Source: Macrosoma leucophasiata
Taxonomy: Eukaryota; Arthropoda; Insecta; Lepidoptera; Hedylidae
Length of the DNA: 64,000 nt
Assembly: GCA_036365455.1 (NCBI GenBank)
Contig: JAWQUS010000008.1
Span: 16,785,501 to 16,849,500, forward strand
Direction of reading: 5' to 3'
Positions 1 through 10,840 of the stretch are shown piece after piece. Below the pieces are notes generated by a model. That model searched no databases and was not told the origin of the DNA. It saw only the letters and a program-made list of their open reading frames with translations. Each line of letters opens with the position of its first letter. Within the stretch, counting starts at the first letter, position 1. Made by a program: the position numbers and the translations under genes.

Positions 1-473
1 ACTTTTTTATTCCGGTGAGTTAAAAAATAATCTGAATATCAGAATTTTTTTTTTAAGGTTCACTATATTTGTAAGTTCGAGTACCTATAACATTTTAAAG
101 CTGTTTTACGCAAAGGTACAACTTTTTGGTTTATTCTGTACAAAACTATGTAGGTACGGAGTTTACCATGTCTCTTTGTATTACGATATTATTTATACAT
201 ACAACGTTTGTAAAAAAGAAGCCAGGTGGAGTCGGACTCTGGCGTACCTACTGTTGTAGTTTAGTGATTACCTACGAAGCAAATTGGCTTTTAGAACAAA
301 GCAGAAAGTCAACTGACAAGTCGTATAAGGGTTCCGTTTTTCCTTTTTTGATGCGAACCCTAAAACGCATACATATAATAATATAATAAAGCATATATGT
401 GTGTTTTGAGAGATGAAGAAAGACCATAGAGCATTTTAAAAGTTGACCTTACGATCTTTTCTGTCAAGCCGGT

Positions 474-735
474 GACATTCTTTATTGTTTTATATTATTT
501 CGCATTAACACATGCTTGTGAAATATATTTTATTTTTAAAGAAAAATGGAAAAAAAATATTGACCATAAAGCAATGCAATAGATGTGAAGGAAAGATTTG
601 ACAAATCGGGCAGGACTTCAGTAGCTCAATTGGAAGAGCGGCTGGACTAGATTCAGAGGAGGCCGCGAGTTCGTGTCTCGCCTGAAGTCAAATTTTTCTT
701 TCCATTTTTCTTTAAAAATAAAAGACATTCTTTAT
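474..735 (+). mobile_element. retroposon with tRNA-like core, 12-bp target duplication
   Basis: GACATTCTTTAT occurs at 474-485 and 724-735 and brackets a 238-bp insert. The insert has a 5' arm ending TTTTAAAGAAAAATGGAAA, a tRNA-like segment (614-689), and a 3' arm TTTCCATTTTTCTTTAAAA that is the inverse of the 5' arm, then an A-rich tail. Long target duplications and an A-rich end indicate retroposition; the tRNA-like part at the 3' side is unusual for a SINE. Confidence 0.7.
614..689 (+). ncRNA. tRNA-like pseudogene core
   Basis: The segment is 76 nt with a perfect 7-bp acceptor stem GACTTCA/TGAAGTC, D-stem GCTC/GAGC, T-stem GCGAG/CTCGC and a TTC-containing T loop. The anticodon arm is broken (5-nt loop) and there is one extra base after the acceptor stem. 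This is a tRNA-derived sequence, not a working tRNA. Confidence 0.65.
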
Positions 736-1165
736 GTTGACGTATTTGCAAACTCTACTTACTTAACCTATTTACTAAGTGACTAAGTGAAGTCGTTTGT
801 CTCAAAGTATACAACTTGGATGTTATGAGTAACGTATTGATGAATAATACCGTGCAATCTGCTATTACTAATCTTTTCAATGTGAAAGTATGTAATGTTG
901 GTCTCGGTTTGTTGACATAAATAACCGTCACATGTTAAGTGGCTGAAAATACGCAGATAAATAAATTATAACACTAATCCTCAATTATTCTTATTTTTCT
1001 ACATTATCACATACGATATTTTTCGCCTGGGATAAGTCAACGTAGAAAGAAAAACTGGTTAACTGAGAGATTTCTGATACTACCTTAAATACCACAGACT
1101 TAAGTTTTCCTGTAATCTAAAGGTACCGAAGTAGTAGTAGCAACTACTTTTAATATATTTTTTTA
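736..1165. other. no gene seen
   Basis: AT-rich DNA without splice-supported coding sequence or a clear repeat. Confidence 0.5.
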
Positions 1166-1167
1166 AT

Positions 1168-1800
1168 TAAGAGGGGAATGATCATTTTGTCTTTACGCTG
1201 TTTTTCTTATTATATTGTATGTATGTATATTGTTTAAAAATTATCAAAAAAAAGTATTTGGTCCTTACAATAACGACCTATAATTTTATATCACAGATAT
1301 TTTGCAAGATTTTTTTTTCTTATCAATCCCTAAAAGTGGACTTCATATTTAAATTTTTAAATAAAAATGCAACCCGTTTTCCTTGGTCACGGCATCACGC
1401 GTGAATGGCTGGACCGATTTGGCTAATATTGATTTTGAATAATTTTTGGAAGTCCAGGGAATGTTTAAAAGGTAAGAATATATGAAGAAATTGAGGGGAA
1501 ATAGTAAAAACCACCATTTCATTTTCCCATACAAATAGTCCGTATCTATCAAACCTTTGACACATGTCATATTTTCATTCTGAGGCAAAACGAAATTTGC
1601 CGGGTCAGCTAGTTTTATATATTTTCGATACACGCACATGTTTGGGTCACAAATTTACGTATGTGTGCGAAATTTATACTCAATCGGGCAATTTTTTCAA
1701 AGAAAATCGGTTATGACAGATGCATAGATTGATAGACAATCAGACGCACGAGTGATCTTATAATGGAACCGTTTTCCTTTTGAGATATGGAACCCTAAAA
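1168..1800 (+). mobile_element. GGTTCCG-type repeat interrupted by a Helitron fragment
   Basis: 1168-1366 matches the middle of the copy at 14020-14430 (GAGGGGAATGATC...CGTTTTTCTT), and 1613-1800 matches the copy at 37290-37460 (TTCGATACACG...GTGATCTTAT) and ends GGAACCCTAAAA. The Helitron at 1367-1612 splits it. Confidence 0.5.
1367..1612 (+). mobile_element. Lep1-like Helitron, nested
   Basis: The element contains GGCTGGACCGATTTGGCTAA and ends AAATTTGCCGGGTCAGCTAG followed by T. This is the hairpin-plus-CTAG 3' end and A|T insertion of Lep1-type Helitrons. Confidence 0.65.
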
Positions 1801-2204
1801 AATGTGACAGAGGGGGTGGGAATGGTGTGAATAGATAAATTATTATCATCACTGAATATTACAGATCAGGAACATACCAAATTGAATGCTTATCTTATCT
1901 GAACATTGGATTTTGATATATTTCGTGTAAATAAAATCAATAATGTTATCAGAAACTGTCTTAAGGAAACCTATGTGTTTCCGATAACAACACACTAAAC
2001 CGTATATAAAACTTCCTGAGATATTTTATCTTAACTTTAATTTGTTTTTACATGTTTTCGGTTGTTCATAAGTTGATTTTGTAGGTAGGTACAGATATCG
2101 TCTCCAAAAAAAGATACAGATTATTGTGGTTTATTTCAGTTCGACGTGTAATATGTACCTATGTTAGTAATATTCTTAAACAGCAATAGATTTATTTATA
2201 TGTA

Positions 2205-2292
2205 CGTATATTAACGCCAAGTCCCTTACGGGGTAGGCAGAGAAAGTAAGGCGCCAGATATCCGTATCCTGAAACGCCTCCCGTCCTTCTTC
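2205..2292 (+). repeat. SINE tail, family D
   Basis: AACGCCAAGTCCCTTACGGG and GTAGGCAGAGA are shared with 12297-12375 and 23681-23760, and inverted at 28166-28205 and 63899-63935. This is a common lepidopteran-type SINE 3' region. Confidence 0.6.
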
Positions 2293-2704
2293 TTATATTC
2301 TTATAACAGCAATAGATTTACATTATGATTATCTATATGAACTTTTTATAAATACAAAATATACTCATTGGAGTAGAAGTAGATACCTACGTATAAATAT
2401 CTACCATGCATTTTCAGTAACTGTTCGTTGGATTGTCACCATTGCTTTGCCGCTTTTATTCTCTTTGTATATTCCTATTTGTCAACATTGACCTATATAC
2501 ACTAAAGTACTAGACAGGACACGCCCCTTGGCAGCACGGTTCTAATTACCAGAAGTCAATTTGCCACTCTTTCACATAGTAACATGACAGATGACGTGGA
2601 ATCGTTTCACATATCTGTCAAATCAATTTAAAAACGGAACCGGCTGTTTGTTTCCGTTGTATTCTCTAAAATAATATATTAACCTAGTTGTCAGTCAACA
2701 TCAC

Positions 2705-3065
2705 TTTTAATACAGGGGGTGCGAGGAAGGAACCTCCCCGAGTGACGAATATTGTAATACGCACGACAAGAAAGTATGCACAAGCGTCCGGAGCACCCTG
2801 GACACCCCGCTCCAAGCTCGGCTCAACGAAGCCGATATTGGAGCGACGTGACTAATCCTTCCACCACAATGGCCCAAAACAGCTCTATTCTGAGCCATAA
2901 CAGCGGACCAACTTTGAAAATGATATCCGTAAATATCGAAGGTTTCTCCAACAACAAAGCAATGCACAAGAAGAGACATAATGGAGGCTACGGATGCCGC
3001 TGTTTATTTGTAATTTTTTTTGTCTAGAGTATGACTATGTCAGGCAATGACACGATAAGAAGAAG
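2705..3065 (+). pseudogene. non-LTR retrotransposon fragment (start of endonuclease)
   Basis: The reading NSGPTLKMISVNIEGFSNNK resembles the start of the APE-type endonuclease of jockey-like LINEs (xISVNIxG). It breaks off within about 15 residues and passes into AT-rich tail-like DNA ending near CACGATAAGAAGAAGATGA, suggesting an internally deleted copy. Confidence 0.4.
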
Positions 3066-3319
3066 ATGACTTTTAATATTTATCTCTCCTTTACTACAAT
3101 GAAGTTCAGTTTCACTTTAAAATATTCCAAAAATTTTAATTGCCGTACAATATAACATTTATGTTATTAATCCGATGCTCATATTAATATTTTTACACAT
3201 GGTGTTGATAAGTTAAGCCCGCTATGACAGCTGTCGCATGTCAGATAAAACGAGACGACTCCACTAGGAAGCTGGTTCTCAAATATTTTGCAACTAAAGC
3301 AAATATTTTTTCGCAGTTT

Positions 3320-3352
3320 TTATAAATTGGTATAAGTTATACCAATTTATAA
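3320..3352. repeat. perfect hairpin, 15-bp arms
   Basis: TTATAAATTGGTATA, a 3-nt spacer, then its exact inverse. Possibly a fragment of a palindromic MITE. Confidence 0.7.
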
Positions 3353-3567
3353 CAACTGTGAATTTTGTTATGTTGCGCTTAATCTCAGATATTACCTAGC
3401 AGTCGCATTTGGAAAAATAATGTTTATCGTAACTAGGTACAAGCTATGGTTTTACCTAATGAAGTACGGAAATATGCAACGTGCAAGCGAGCGGGCCTAC
3501 TACCGTTGTTATTCCGTAGTGTAGTGTGATATAGCAACCCGATCTGTGATTTGATTTTGAATTTTAT

Positions 3568-3611
3568 TTATTTATTTCCTGTAAGGAAATATTACAGGAA
3601 ATAAATAAATA
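3568..3611. repeat. hairpin, about 17-bp arms
   Basis: TTATTTATTTCCTGTAA and TTACAGGAAATAAATAA face each other across a short spacer GGAAATA. Confidence 0.7.
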
Positions 3612-3867
3612 ATTATATTAGATATAGAAGTTGCAGATTCGAATCTCGCCGAACAATTTTTCGCAATTTTTTAGTATTTTCAATTATTCTGATGCTCTTA
3701 TTATAATCATTTGTTTTTCTGCAGTTAGTTTTGATTCTTGTCGGCAATATTAAAACAAACTGTTTGGTAAGATTAGTTGTTAATATTTAACATGAAAAAA
3801 ATCGTGTTCGTACTTTGGGACAATGGTAGGTACCTAATTCATTCTTGAAATATTCCTTGATGTGTTG

Positions 3868-4023
3868 ATGTGTGATATTACTTGCAATATTTTAAACGCA
3901 AATGAAAATTCAGTAGTCGACATCGAGTTCATTTTAACGGATATCCTTAAGTATTGCACTGAACCAAAACCTAAGTTGAAGGGCATCCCTCAAACATTAC
4001 CAAATAAATTAACTGATTCATAA
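3868..4023 (+). CDS. small orphan ORF
   Basis: Fifty-one codons open with ATG and read MCDITCNILNANENSVVDIE, ending KGIPQTLPNKLTDS-stop. The composition is protein-like (few rare residues, no low complexity), and an AATAAA follows about 20 nt after the stop. There is no recognised homologue; it could be a remnant of a transposon ORF or a last exon. Confidence 0.25.
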   Translation: MCDITCNILNANENSVVDIEFILTDILKYCTEPKPKLKGIPQTLPNKLTDS

Positions 4024-4384
4024 AGCTCTACAACTATTTGCAATAAATTAGTTTCTTTTATGTTTTCAGTACCAACCATTACAACATCGTCCTCAGCTTG
4101 GTCAAGCAATAAGTACAATGTAGTCGTTTGAACTTCACGGTTCTAAACGACATCAATATTATTTAGTTAACGATGAACGAACACCATAGTCTAAGATCCG
4201 GCTGCGATAAACTGCGTTTATGAGTTGTCAATCAAATTGATTTAAAAAAAAATGTTTTGGTAAAGTAGCCATTAAAAATTTAGACGCAAGAATGTTCAAT
4301 CGTTTTTGGTTTCATCTAACGGCTTCGTAAGACTTAAAATCTTCGAATGTAGTAGATGGATTTAATTCAAAAACTAAAGATATT

Positions 4385-4540
4385 ATTTATTTTATAAATT
4401 ATAGAAAAAAGGGAAAAGAAAAATTTGACTTCGGGCAGGAATCGAACCTGAGAATAACCAGTCCAGCCGCTTTACGACTAAACTGCCGTAGTCCCACACC
4501 GATGCATCAAATTTTGCCTTCCCTTTTGGATTTTTAACCG
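4385..4540 (-). mobile_element. related element with a different tRNA-like core
   Basis: On the minus strand a tRNA-like core with a consensus B box (GGTTCGATTCC) and a GACTACGG/CCGAAGTC acceptor stem lies between AAAAGGGAAGGCAAAATT and AAATTTTTCTTTTCCC. The plan is that of the copies at 474-735 and 51045-51278: a tRNA-like core between inverted A/T-rich arms. No target duplication was identified. Confidence 0.5.
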
Positions 4541-4654
4541 ATTTAGGGTCGGTGATTTTAGTTAAATTCGTTAAATGTATTTTAAACCTTACCTCTATGG
4601 GGCATTGTTCGTTGCGCGCTAGGACGTCAAGTGCATTAAAAATACCGCTAAACA

Positions 4655-4845
4655 ACAGTATTCAGCACTATTGTGTTCCGGTCGGGTCGTACGGCCCTGT
4701 AATTTTCAGCACAGAGGCATAATATCTTAGACCTCAGGAGTAGCAACGCATCTACATTGAAATCTCTGGTTTCAAGACGATATTTATAGGTTACAGTATT
4801 ACAAACCATCAAAGAAAATTGTACGCTTGTTTACCACTCCATGAC
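4655..4845 (-). repeat. family A repeat, degraded reverse copy
   Basis: The inverse of the family A unit is recognisable from GTACGGCCCTGTAA to CGCTTGTTTACCACTCC. Internal similarity is patchy. Confidence 0.5.
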
Positions 4846-5337
4846 AAACGAAATCATACAAAAACAATAGATTTTGATTAACTACTCCACGAACGTCGTT
4901 TCTTGCAGCTGGATCTTGCACTACGACAATAATTGAAGATCGAAGCAGAACGTCGCGTACTAAGCAACGTGTATTGTACTGATTGTCGTTGATTAGGCGA
5001 GCGCATAACGTGACAGGCAGCGGTGCCGGCGTTTCGTTACTCGTTAGTCATAAAGAATGTTAAATATTTTCGGCCTCACACATGTTTTCCTGAACTGCGC
5101 CTTGGCACCGTCTTGAATTCTCAAATTTTGGCCTTTTGCGAATCGATGGCCATGGCTCGATTGACACATTTGAGGTTGATGCTAATCATTACGAAAAACA
5201 TTAAGTGACAGTAATTTTATGTAAATTATACCTTGCTTACTCTATTTATTTATTATCGAATAAGTAATTATACAAAAATCTCGTATTAGAATAAGTTGTA
5301 GAAGTTGCCGAACTCCTTCGAAGCGGCTAGATCGATT

Positions 5338-5625
5338 TTTATGTAATAGAAGTGGCAAACAAGCATGCAGTTCACATTGATGTTAAGTGATGACTGCAGC
5401 CTATGATGACACCCACACAAAGACCAAGGTCGAAATACAGATGATCTACCACTCCAAAGTCCTAAGGTGTTATGCCTCTGTGCCGGAAATTACGGGGCCG
5501 TACATTAACACCTGGCCGGAACACGATATAGCTGAACACTACCATTTAGCGGCAAGTATATTAGGTAATACGGTGGTGCCTACGCCTGCGAACTTCGACA
5601 CTGGAGCTCTACCACCAGTAAATGT
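5338..5625 (+). repeat. family A repeat, near full-length
   Basis: This unit of about 285 bp starts TATGTAATAGAAGTGGCAAA and ends in GAGCTCTACCACCAGTAAAT. At least ten recognisable copies occur in the window. The tail AAATAAATAAATG seen at 27995 suggests a SINE or LINE-3' retroposon; no pol III boxes or coding sequence were recognised. Confidence 0.7.
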
Positions 5626-5675
5626 TATTTGTTTGTGTAGATTCGGTAGATCTAAGAGGTGGTAAATTATTTTTT

Positions 5676-5718
5676 CTGCCGCCAAGGCGATACAAAGTTC
5701 GCCGGCACAGCTATCTAG
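5676..5718 (+). mobile_element. Lep1-like Helitron 3' end fragment
   Basis: AAGTTCGCCGGCACAGCTAT and then CTAG match the 3' ends at 1612 and 29892. Confidence 0.5.
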
Positions 5719-6189
5719 TAATAATAGTATTTATTATGTAGGTAAAAGTAATCACCAAAAATATGCACTCATCTCCTTAAAAAAATCAACAATATTTAGA
5801 ATGGAATTTAAGGATGGCGATGTCATCTCATAAAATAATTCCAGTATAATCGAAGTTCATCGACAAAAATAATGCAAAACTAGGCTCATCCAAAAACATT
5901 GTTAATTAGACTTTATCCCCACACAAATAAGGCACTAGCGTGACCGACCGGGCATTTTTTCGATGGTACACTGTACCTATACTAGTAGCAGTAGTCATCA
6001 ATAAGTATAGGAGACTTAAACGAATAATAAACTAGGTAGTAAAACTTAAATGGTTTTCGAGCAAGTACATAAAAATCTTGGAAGTGTCAATCAACAAAGT
6101 TGAACTCTACATAGGTATATGTAAGAAAGAAGATACGTCTAAAATAAATAGCTCTATATTAAACCCGGTGTTGCTCGCAACACAAGTAG

Positions 6190-6515
6190 TACTAGGGTAG
6201 AAAAATCAAGTTGCCCGCGATTTCGTCCGCGTGAGACTTTATTGTTCAGTTTCTACCCTAACGAAGTCGTGGGCGCAGCTAGTATAAAAGGAACCTTAGT
6301 TACTCCTTATTACATAATCTATCTGCCAGTGAAAGTCTCGTCGAAATCGTTAGAGCTGTTCCCGAGATTAGCGGAAACAAACAGACAGACAGACAGACAA
6401 AAATTGAATATATTGTTTTGGTTACATATGTACCGTGTATACATAGATAAGCATTGAGCAAAAACCGGTTATTTCTATATTACAAACAGACACTCCAATT
6501 TTATTTATTTGTATA
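6190..6515 (+). mobile_element. family F Helitron-like repeat
   Basis: TTGCCCGCGATTTCGTCCGC and the inverse end GAAGTCGTGGGCGCAGCTAG are followed by CTGCCAGTGAAAGTC, an ACAG microsatellite and ATGTACCGTGTATACATA. The same blocks occur at 12974-13262 and, reversed, at 14634-15066. Confidence 0.55.
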
Positions 6516-6796
6516 GATTTTCTCTAGCATGCACTTAAAGTCTCTCAATACCATTATTAATTTGGAGGATTCGTAACAAATTGACGCCAATCGGGAATTT
6601 ATTTAAGTAGATACGATCTATATTTAAACTAAAATTACAAAACGAGAAATTTTGGATTTTTGTAAGTTTGTATCGACTTGGCTCAAAAACTACGAAACCA
6701 TATTTTTTTTAAATTACTCATAATTGCTACGTTATTACTGAGTGACATAGGTTGTAGTTGACTATATTGTTATTTGAGATAAATTAGGGCTCCGTA

Positions 6797-7005
6797 CAAA
6801 AAACTTCAATATTGTAAGCCAAGGTGTAACTAAAAAAAATTGTAAAAGGATGATCCTTACATTTGTAAGCGATGTAAGCAATTTTCTGTTAATTTTTTTT
6901 CAGGATCGCTTACAAATGTAAGGATCATCCTTACATTTGTGCTTAAGCAATTTTCTGTTAATTTTTTTTAGTTACACCTTGGCTTACATTATTGAAGTTT
7001 TTTCG
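6797..7005. mobile_element. palindromic MITE
   Basis: AATATTGTAAGCCAAGGTGT and GTTACACCTTGGCTTACATT are inverted ends. The interior repeats GTAAGGATCATCCTTACAT and a 20-nt block TAAGCAATTTTCTGTTAATT twice. Confidence 0.7.
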
Positions 7006-8231
7006 GTCGGCGGATTCGGTCCGAATCCGGTCGTGTGTTACTACTATAACCGTTCACTTCAATCTGAACTGACAACTTCTTTGAAATCATCTTCTCAACA
7101 TAACTCTGGATTACCTCTTTAATATTAATCTAGATTCTAGATTCAAGACCATTTAACTTTTTTTATCTGTAAACATATAATATTATCTCCAGGCTGTTTT
7201 AATTGTTTTAAACACTTTATTTGCATCTTTAAATTTGATTAAATTTTAATCAAAAAAGTGTTATAGAATATCTACTTAAGTTTTTGAAAAAAAAATGTCT
7301 TTAACATAAGACAAGAAATTACAAATATTATCTAAGAAGGATTAAGCAAAATCAACCATTGCCAACCAGTTATGAAGATGTTGAAGTTTGTTTACTTAGT
7401 TTGTGCTTAGAATTTTAATATATCGCCAAATGTTTTAATTGAAACTTTTGAGTTTGCGTAACTCCTTTCACTTATAAGCAGTTAATTCTTATCAAAATAA
7501 ACATTTCGATATTCTGCAAAAGCATTATTATAGATTGACTGAGACGACTGAGATATCGATTTAGTGATAGTCACTTGTTTACGTTATGTTTTTCAACTGC
7601 TTTACGACCTAATACTATAATTAGAAAAATATTATAATAATATTTTGCTATACAATGACATCCATACGCATATTACACATCACTACCATGGTTAATTAAC
7701 TAAACCATGTAAATTAAACCAGGTCACGTATATTTAGTCATTTTAAATGAATACTATAATAAATATATAATATTATAATTTTAATGTATATATATATTTA
7801 AAAATTACTTGTTGTTTACCATACCTATATAAGGTATTAGTTTATTGTCAGTATAAACGGGATTCGTGTTGATTGATGATCTAAGGCTATAAATATATCG
7901 TTTTTCTATCGATAGCGGTCCAACAAATTAATAAGTAATCAATTCGCATTGCAAAATCTACTCATACACGCAAACATAGTACGTATTTGTTTAAGCAAGG
8001 ATGCAAAGTTTAATCAAAGTAGTTACCTATTTTTGCTTAGGTAATTAGACTGCAACTATTTTTATCCGAGTTTATCGGCATAAAGGTGATATGTGCAATG
8101 CATACCAGTTAGTGAATGCGAGCAGCGGCGGCGAGGGCAAGGCCTCCCTCTTATATGGCATTATCTAATACCAACATGAACCTTAGCAAACGGCCAGCGA
8201 GCACACCCTATGCGAAATCAGGCGCGAATTA
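7006..8231. other. no gene seen
   Basis: AT-rich DNA with TATA and AATAT simple runs around 7620-7800; no supported feature. Confidence 0.5.
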
Positions 8232-8239
8232 ATTGAAAC

Positions 8240-8622
8240 TAGTGATGTTCAAAACGTATATATTCGGATATATACGAATACGGCTAATAGCTCCAAATAT
8301 TTACCACCAATAGGTCCAAAACTCAATTTTTTACTGAAACGGTAGTGATATGAGTGAACTTGATTTTAAAATTGATACTTTTCATCGTTATTTGGTGGTT
8401 TTTGTTATTTTACAGTATAAGAAAAGGGTTTGAGAAGATTAAATTTGCTCCATACGGGTACAGTACCTGTAGGTTTGTATGCAGGTACCTGTAGTAAGTA
8501 AAAAATCCGTCCAATCCATTCAAAATTTATCAAAAAATACGGATTCGGATACGGATCGTTTTTTTCTGCCTTTGATATTAATGTATTTGCAAATACGGAC
8601 ACGGATATCCATCACATCACTA
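8240..8622. mobile_element. hAT-type MITE
   Basis: The ends TAGTGATG/CATCACTA are flanked by the 8-bp duplication ATTGAAAC/ATTAAAAC (one mismatch), the hAT signature. The 383-bp interior carries repeated CGGATA/CGGATTCGGATACGGAT-type motifs. Confidence 0.7.
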
Positions 8623-8714
8623 ATTAAAACGCCCAAACTGGCTCTTGTCATATTGTCATTACTGCTATTTTTAAAATTCATTTTGTTCGGTGCGATTACG
8701 CCAGCGCTACTTAC

Positions 8715-8776
8715 CTGACCGTCAGCCAAATATATTGTATTACGAACATTTTCTTGGCAAAATATGACATTTTCGG
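8715..8776 (-). CDS. weak exon candidate
   Basis: A strong donor GGTCAG|GTAAGT ends an open stretch read as AENVIFCQENVRNTIYLADG. The possible acceptor ACTTTGGAAG|CC follows a T-rich tract. No neighbour exon was matched and no family is recognised. Confidence 0.25.
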
Positions 8777-8799
8777 CTTCCAAAGTAATTAGCAAAAAA

Positions 8800-10240
8800 T
8801 CTTATAACTGCTCTACATTTGTTGGTTGTTGCGTATGAATTAACAAGAGATTTATCAAATTAAAAATCACTTTTATCCTGACGAGTAATACCTACATTGC
8901 TAATTATTATTAGTGATACCAATTTGTCGATTTGCTTTAACATTCAGCTCAGCCCTCAGCAAGGTCTTTACGCAATTCCGAGAAGAAACGTAGGTATATG
9001 AATTCGACCATAAAGTGAGGTAAGGATACCTAAATGTTTATTCAATTTACTTACGATAATCATAAACAAAGCTATCATCGCTCACGTAGTCTACGTCAAT
9101 TTAATAATATTATTTATGTGTTTTATGATACGGTGAAAATAATTTAGAATTTGTTATAATTAAAATATGATAAAGGACAAGTTCCACGCCGCTTTGGGCC
9201 CGCAGAGAAAAATACGTAGAATCATGGAAAAATACTCAAAAAATAATTTCAAGCATTGTTTATTTGTCGGAAATATTTATTTTATGTAATTTTTGTATTA
9301 CAACAATATGTCACCACATTGCTACTATGACATTCTTGTTTTTGAAAATGATTTAGTATTTTCTGCTTCTTCCTTCAATATAGTGTACCTACAAGGTGTG
9401 GGCCCAAGCTCCATACATTTTGGAACGTCTCCTTTTATATATTTCTTGATCATGAGTAGGTACCTTTTTATCTTTAGGTACCTGTTTGCATGACTGGTAT
9501 ACCTCGTAGCGTGGACCGTTATCCAATGAATGAGTACAGAACATATATTTTTGCGTCGGGGGTTAATAATTAACACAACATACCTATAGGACTTCACATG
9601 CGAATAGTCTTTTTAAGATCTACGGCTTATAGCTGAACGTATGTGTCCTTTTAAGTTAAATTGATGTGTTAAAATAAACATAAATTGTACACTAAAATAA
9701 ATTATTAATGCCGCTCTAAGTACTCAATTTGACTACACTTACAAACGTATCAAGTTTATACAATTAAATTACCACGCAAAGTTCTTCAGAGTTTGACGCG
9801 TGTTATTGAAATCATCCCCCAAAAATATAGGCGTAAAAGGATTATTGATTCCTTTTTAGTGTGGATTTTGAATTTGGCGGCAATTTTAGATTTTTAATTT
9901 GTGATGTAAATTGGTTTAATTTGGTTAATTTATTAGTCTTGATCGTAGTTTAATTCAGGTATTGTGCAAGCTAATATTGCCACTTAAAGCTCATGTTTTA
10001 TTATATTTTACACTTAATAAAAACTCGTTTAAAGTTTTGCAATGTCTTTTGAAGTATCCTTGACGTTTATTAGCTTTAATACCTAGGTGTGAACATACTG
10101 GTTTGAAGTGAAACTTACTAATTGATATTTTTAATTTTAAAACATACGTATTGCATTGCCTGCATAAAAAGTTTTTAAAATGTTTTCACCACATGATCTA
10201 TCGAATGTGTATAAATTACATACATATTCATAATAGACTA
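8800..10240. other. no gene seen
   Basis: Probably first-intron sequence of the gene starting at 10.3 kb. No exon with matching phase 0 was found. Confidence 0.4.
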
Positions 10241-10247
10241 AACTGAC

Positions 10248-10295
10248 CTGAGGGGCGAAGCCTAAGAACGACAGCTTCCTCCGGCCGCCACTCAT
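10248..10295 (-). CDS. first coding exon of an unidentified gene
   Basis: ATG at 10295 opens MSGGRRKLSFLGFAPQ, ended by CCTCAG|GTCAGT in phase 0. The exon sits at the downstream edge of a CpG-rich block, as expected for a 5' exon. No continuation exon in the left 10 kb could be matched with confidence, so the gene probably runs out of the window. Family unknown. Confidence 0.45.
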
Positions 10296-10500
10296 GTCTC
10301 AATCTGGATGGCGCCAACGTTGTGTGTAGCACGTGCACGTGCGTCTATAGTGCCGGCAGCGGACCGACTACAGCTGACTAGCGAGTAGCGCGAGAACCGA
10401 GGTAGCGCGCGCGGTAGCGGCGAGCCGGCAGCACGACGCGCCGCGCCACACCATGCGCACGCGCACCACCAGCCCACCACGCACCACGCACTCACCTGTT
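10255..10500 (-). promoter_or_regulatory. CpG-rich promoter / 5' UTR block
   Basis: About 245 bp are strikingly GC- and CpG-rich against the AT-rich surroundings and contain CACGTGCACGTG palindromes. A consensus splice donor on the minus strand, TAACAG|GTGAGT at 10496/10495, suggests an additional upstream 5' UTR exon. The coding exon at 10248-10295 lies at the downstream end, giving two possible 5' ends. Confidence 0.45.
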
Positions 10501-10840
10501 AAACAACATCCTTGTAACTCAATGCATCGATGTTTACGAGGGAAACACGATGTTTTAGTTAACGTAAAAATGCTAAGGATTGAGGAGAGTATTGTATTGT
10601 TTATACCTACACCGGAACTTGTTTAGGTATAATATATCAAGTAAACAATAGTAACAGTATAAATGAATCGGGTACTAATTGAAGGTCCAGAGTCTTCGAA
10701 ATCAGCCTGTATGTAAGAAGAGAGTGATGAATACCAAAAGAAAAAGTATGCATAGTTTGCTTTTAGAGCTCCACGCTGTCTGTCTGCTCTTTAAGGAATT
10801 AATTAAGGGTGGAGAACTGCAATGAGGTGACGTCTTATAA

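Noticed and set aside
614..689. Functional tRNA gene
   Set aside because: The acceptor and T arms are good, but the anticodon loop is too short, one base is extra and the copy sits inside a repeat.
10292..10495. Minus-strand frame of 67 codons rich in Arg/Ala/Trp/Cys
   Set aside because: It is a by-product of the CpG-rich 5' region and ends at the TGA overlapping the better start codon at 10295.
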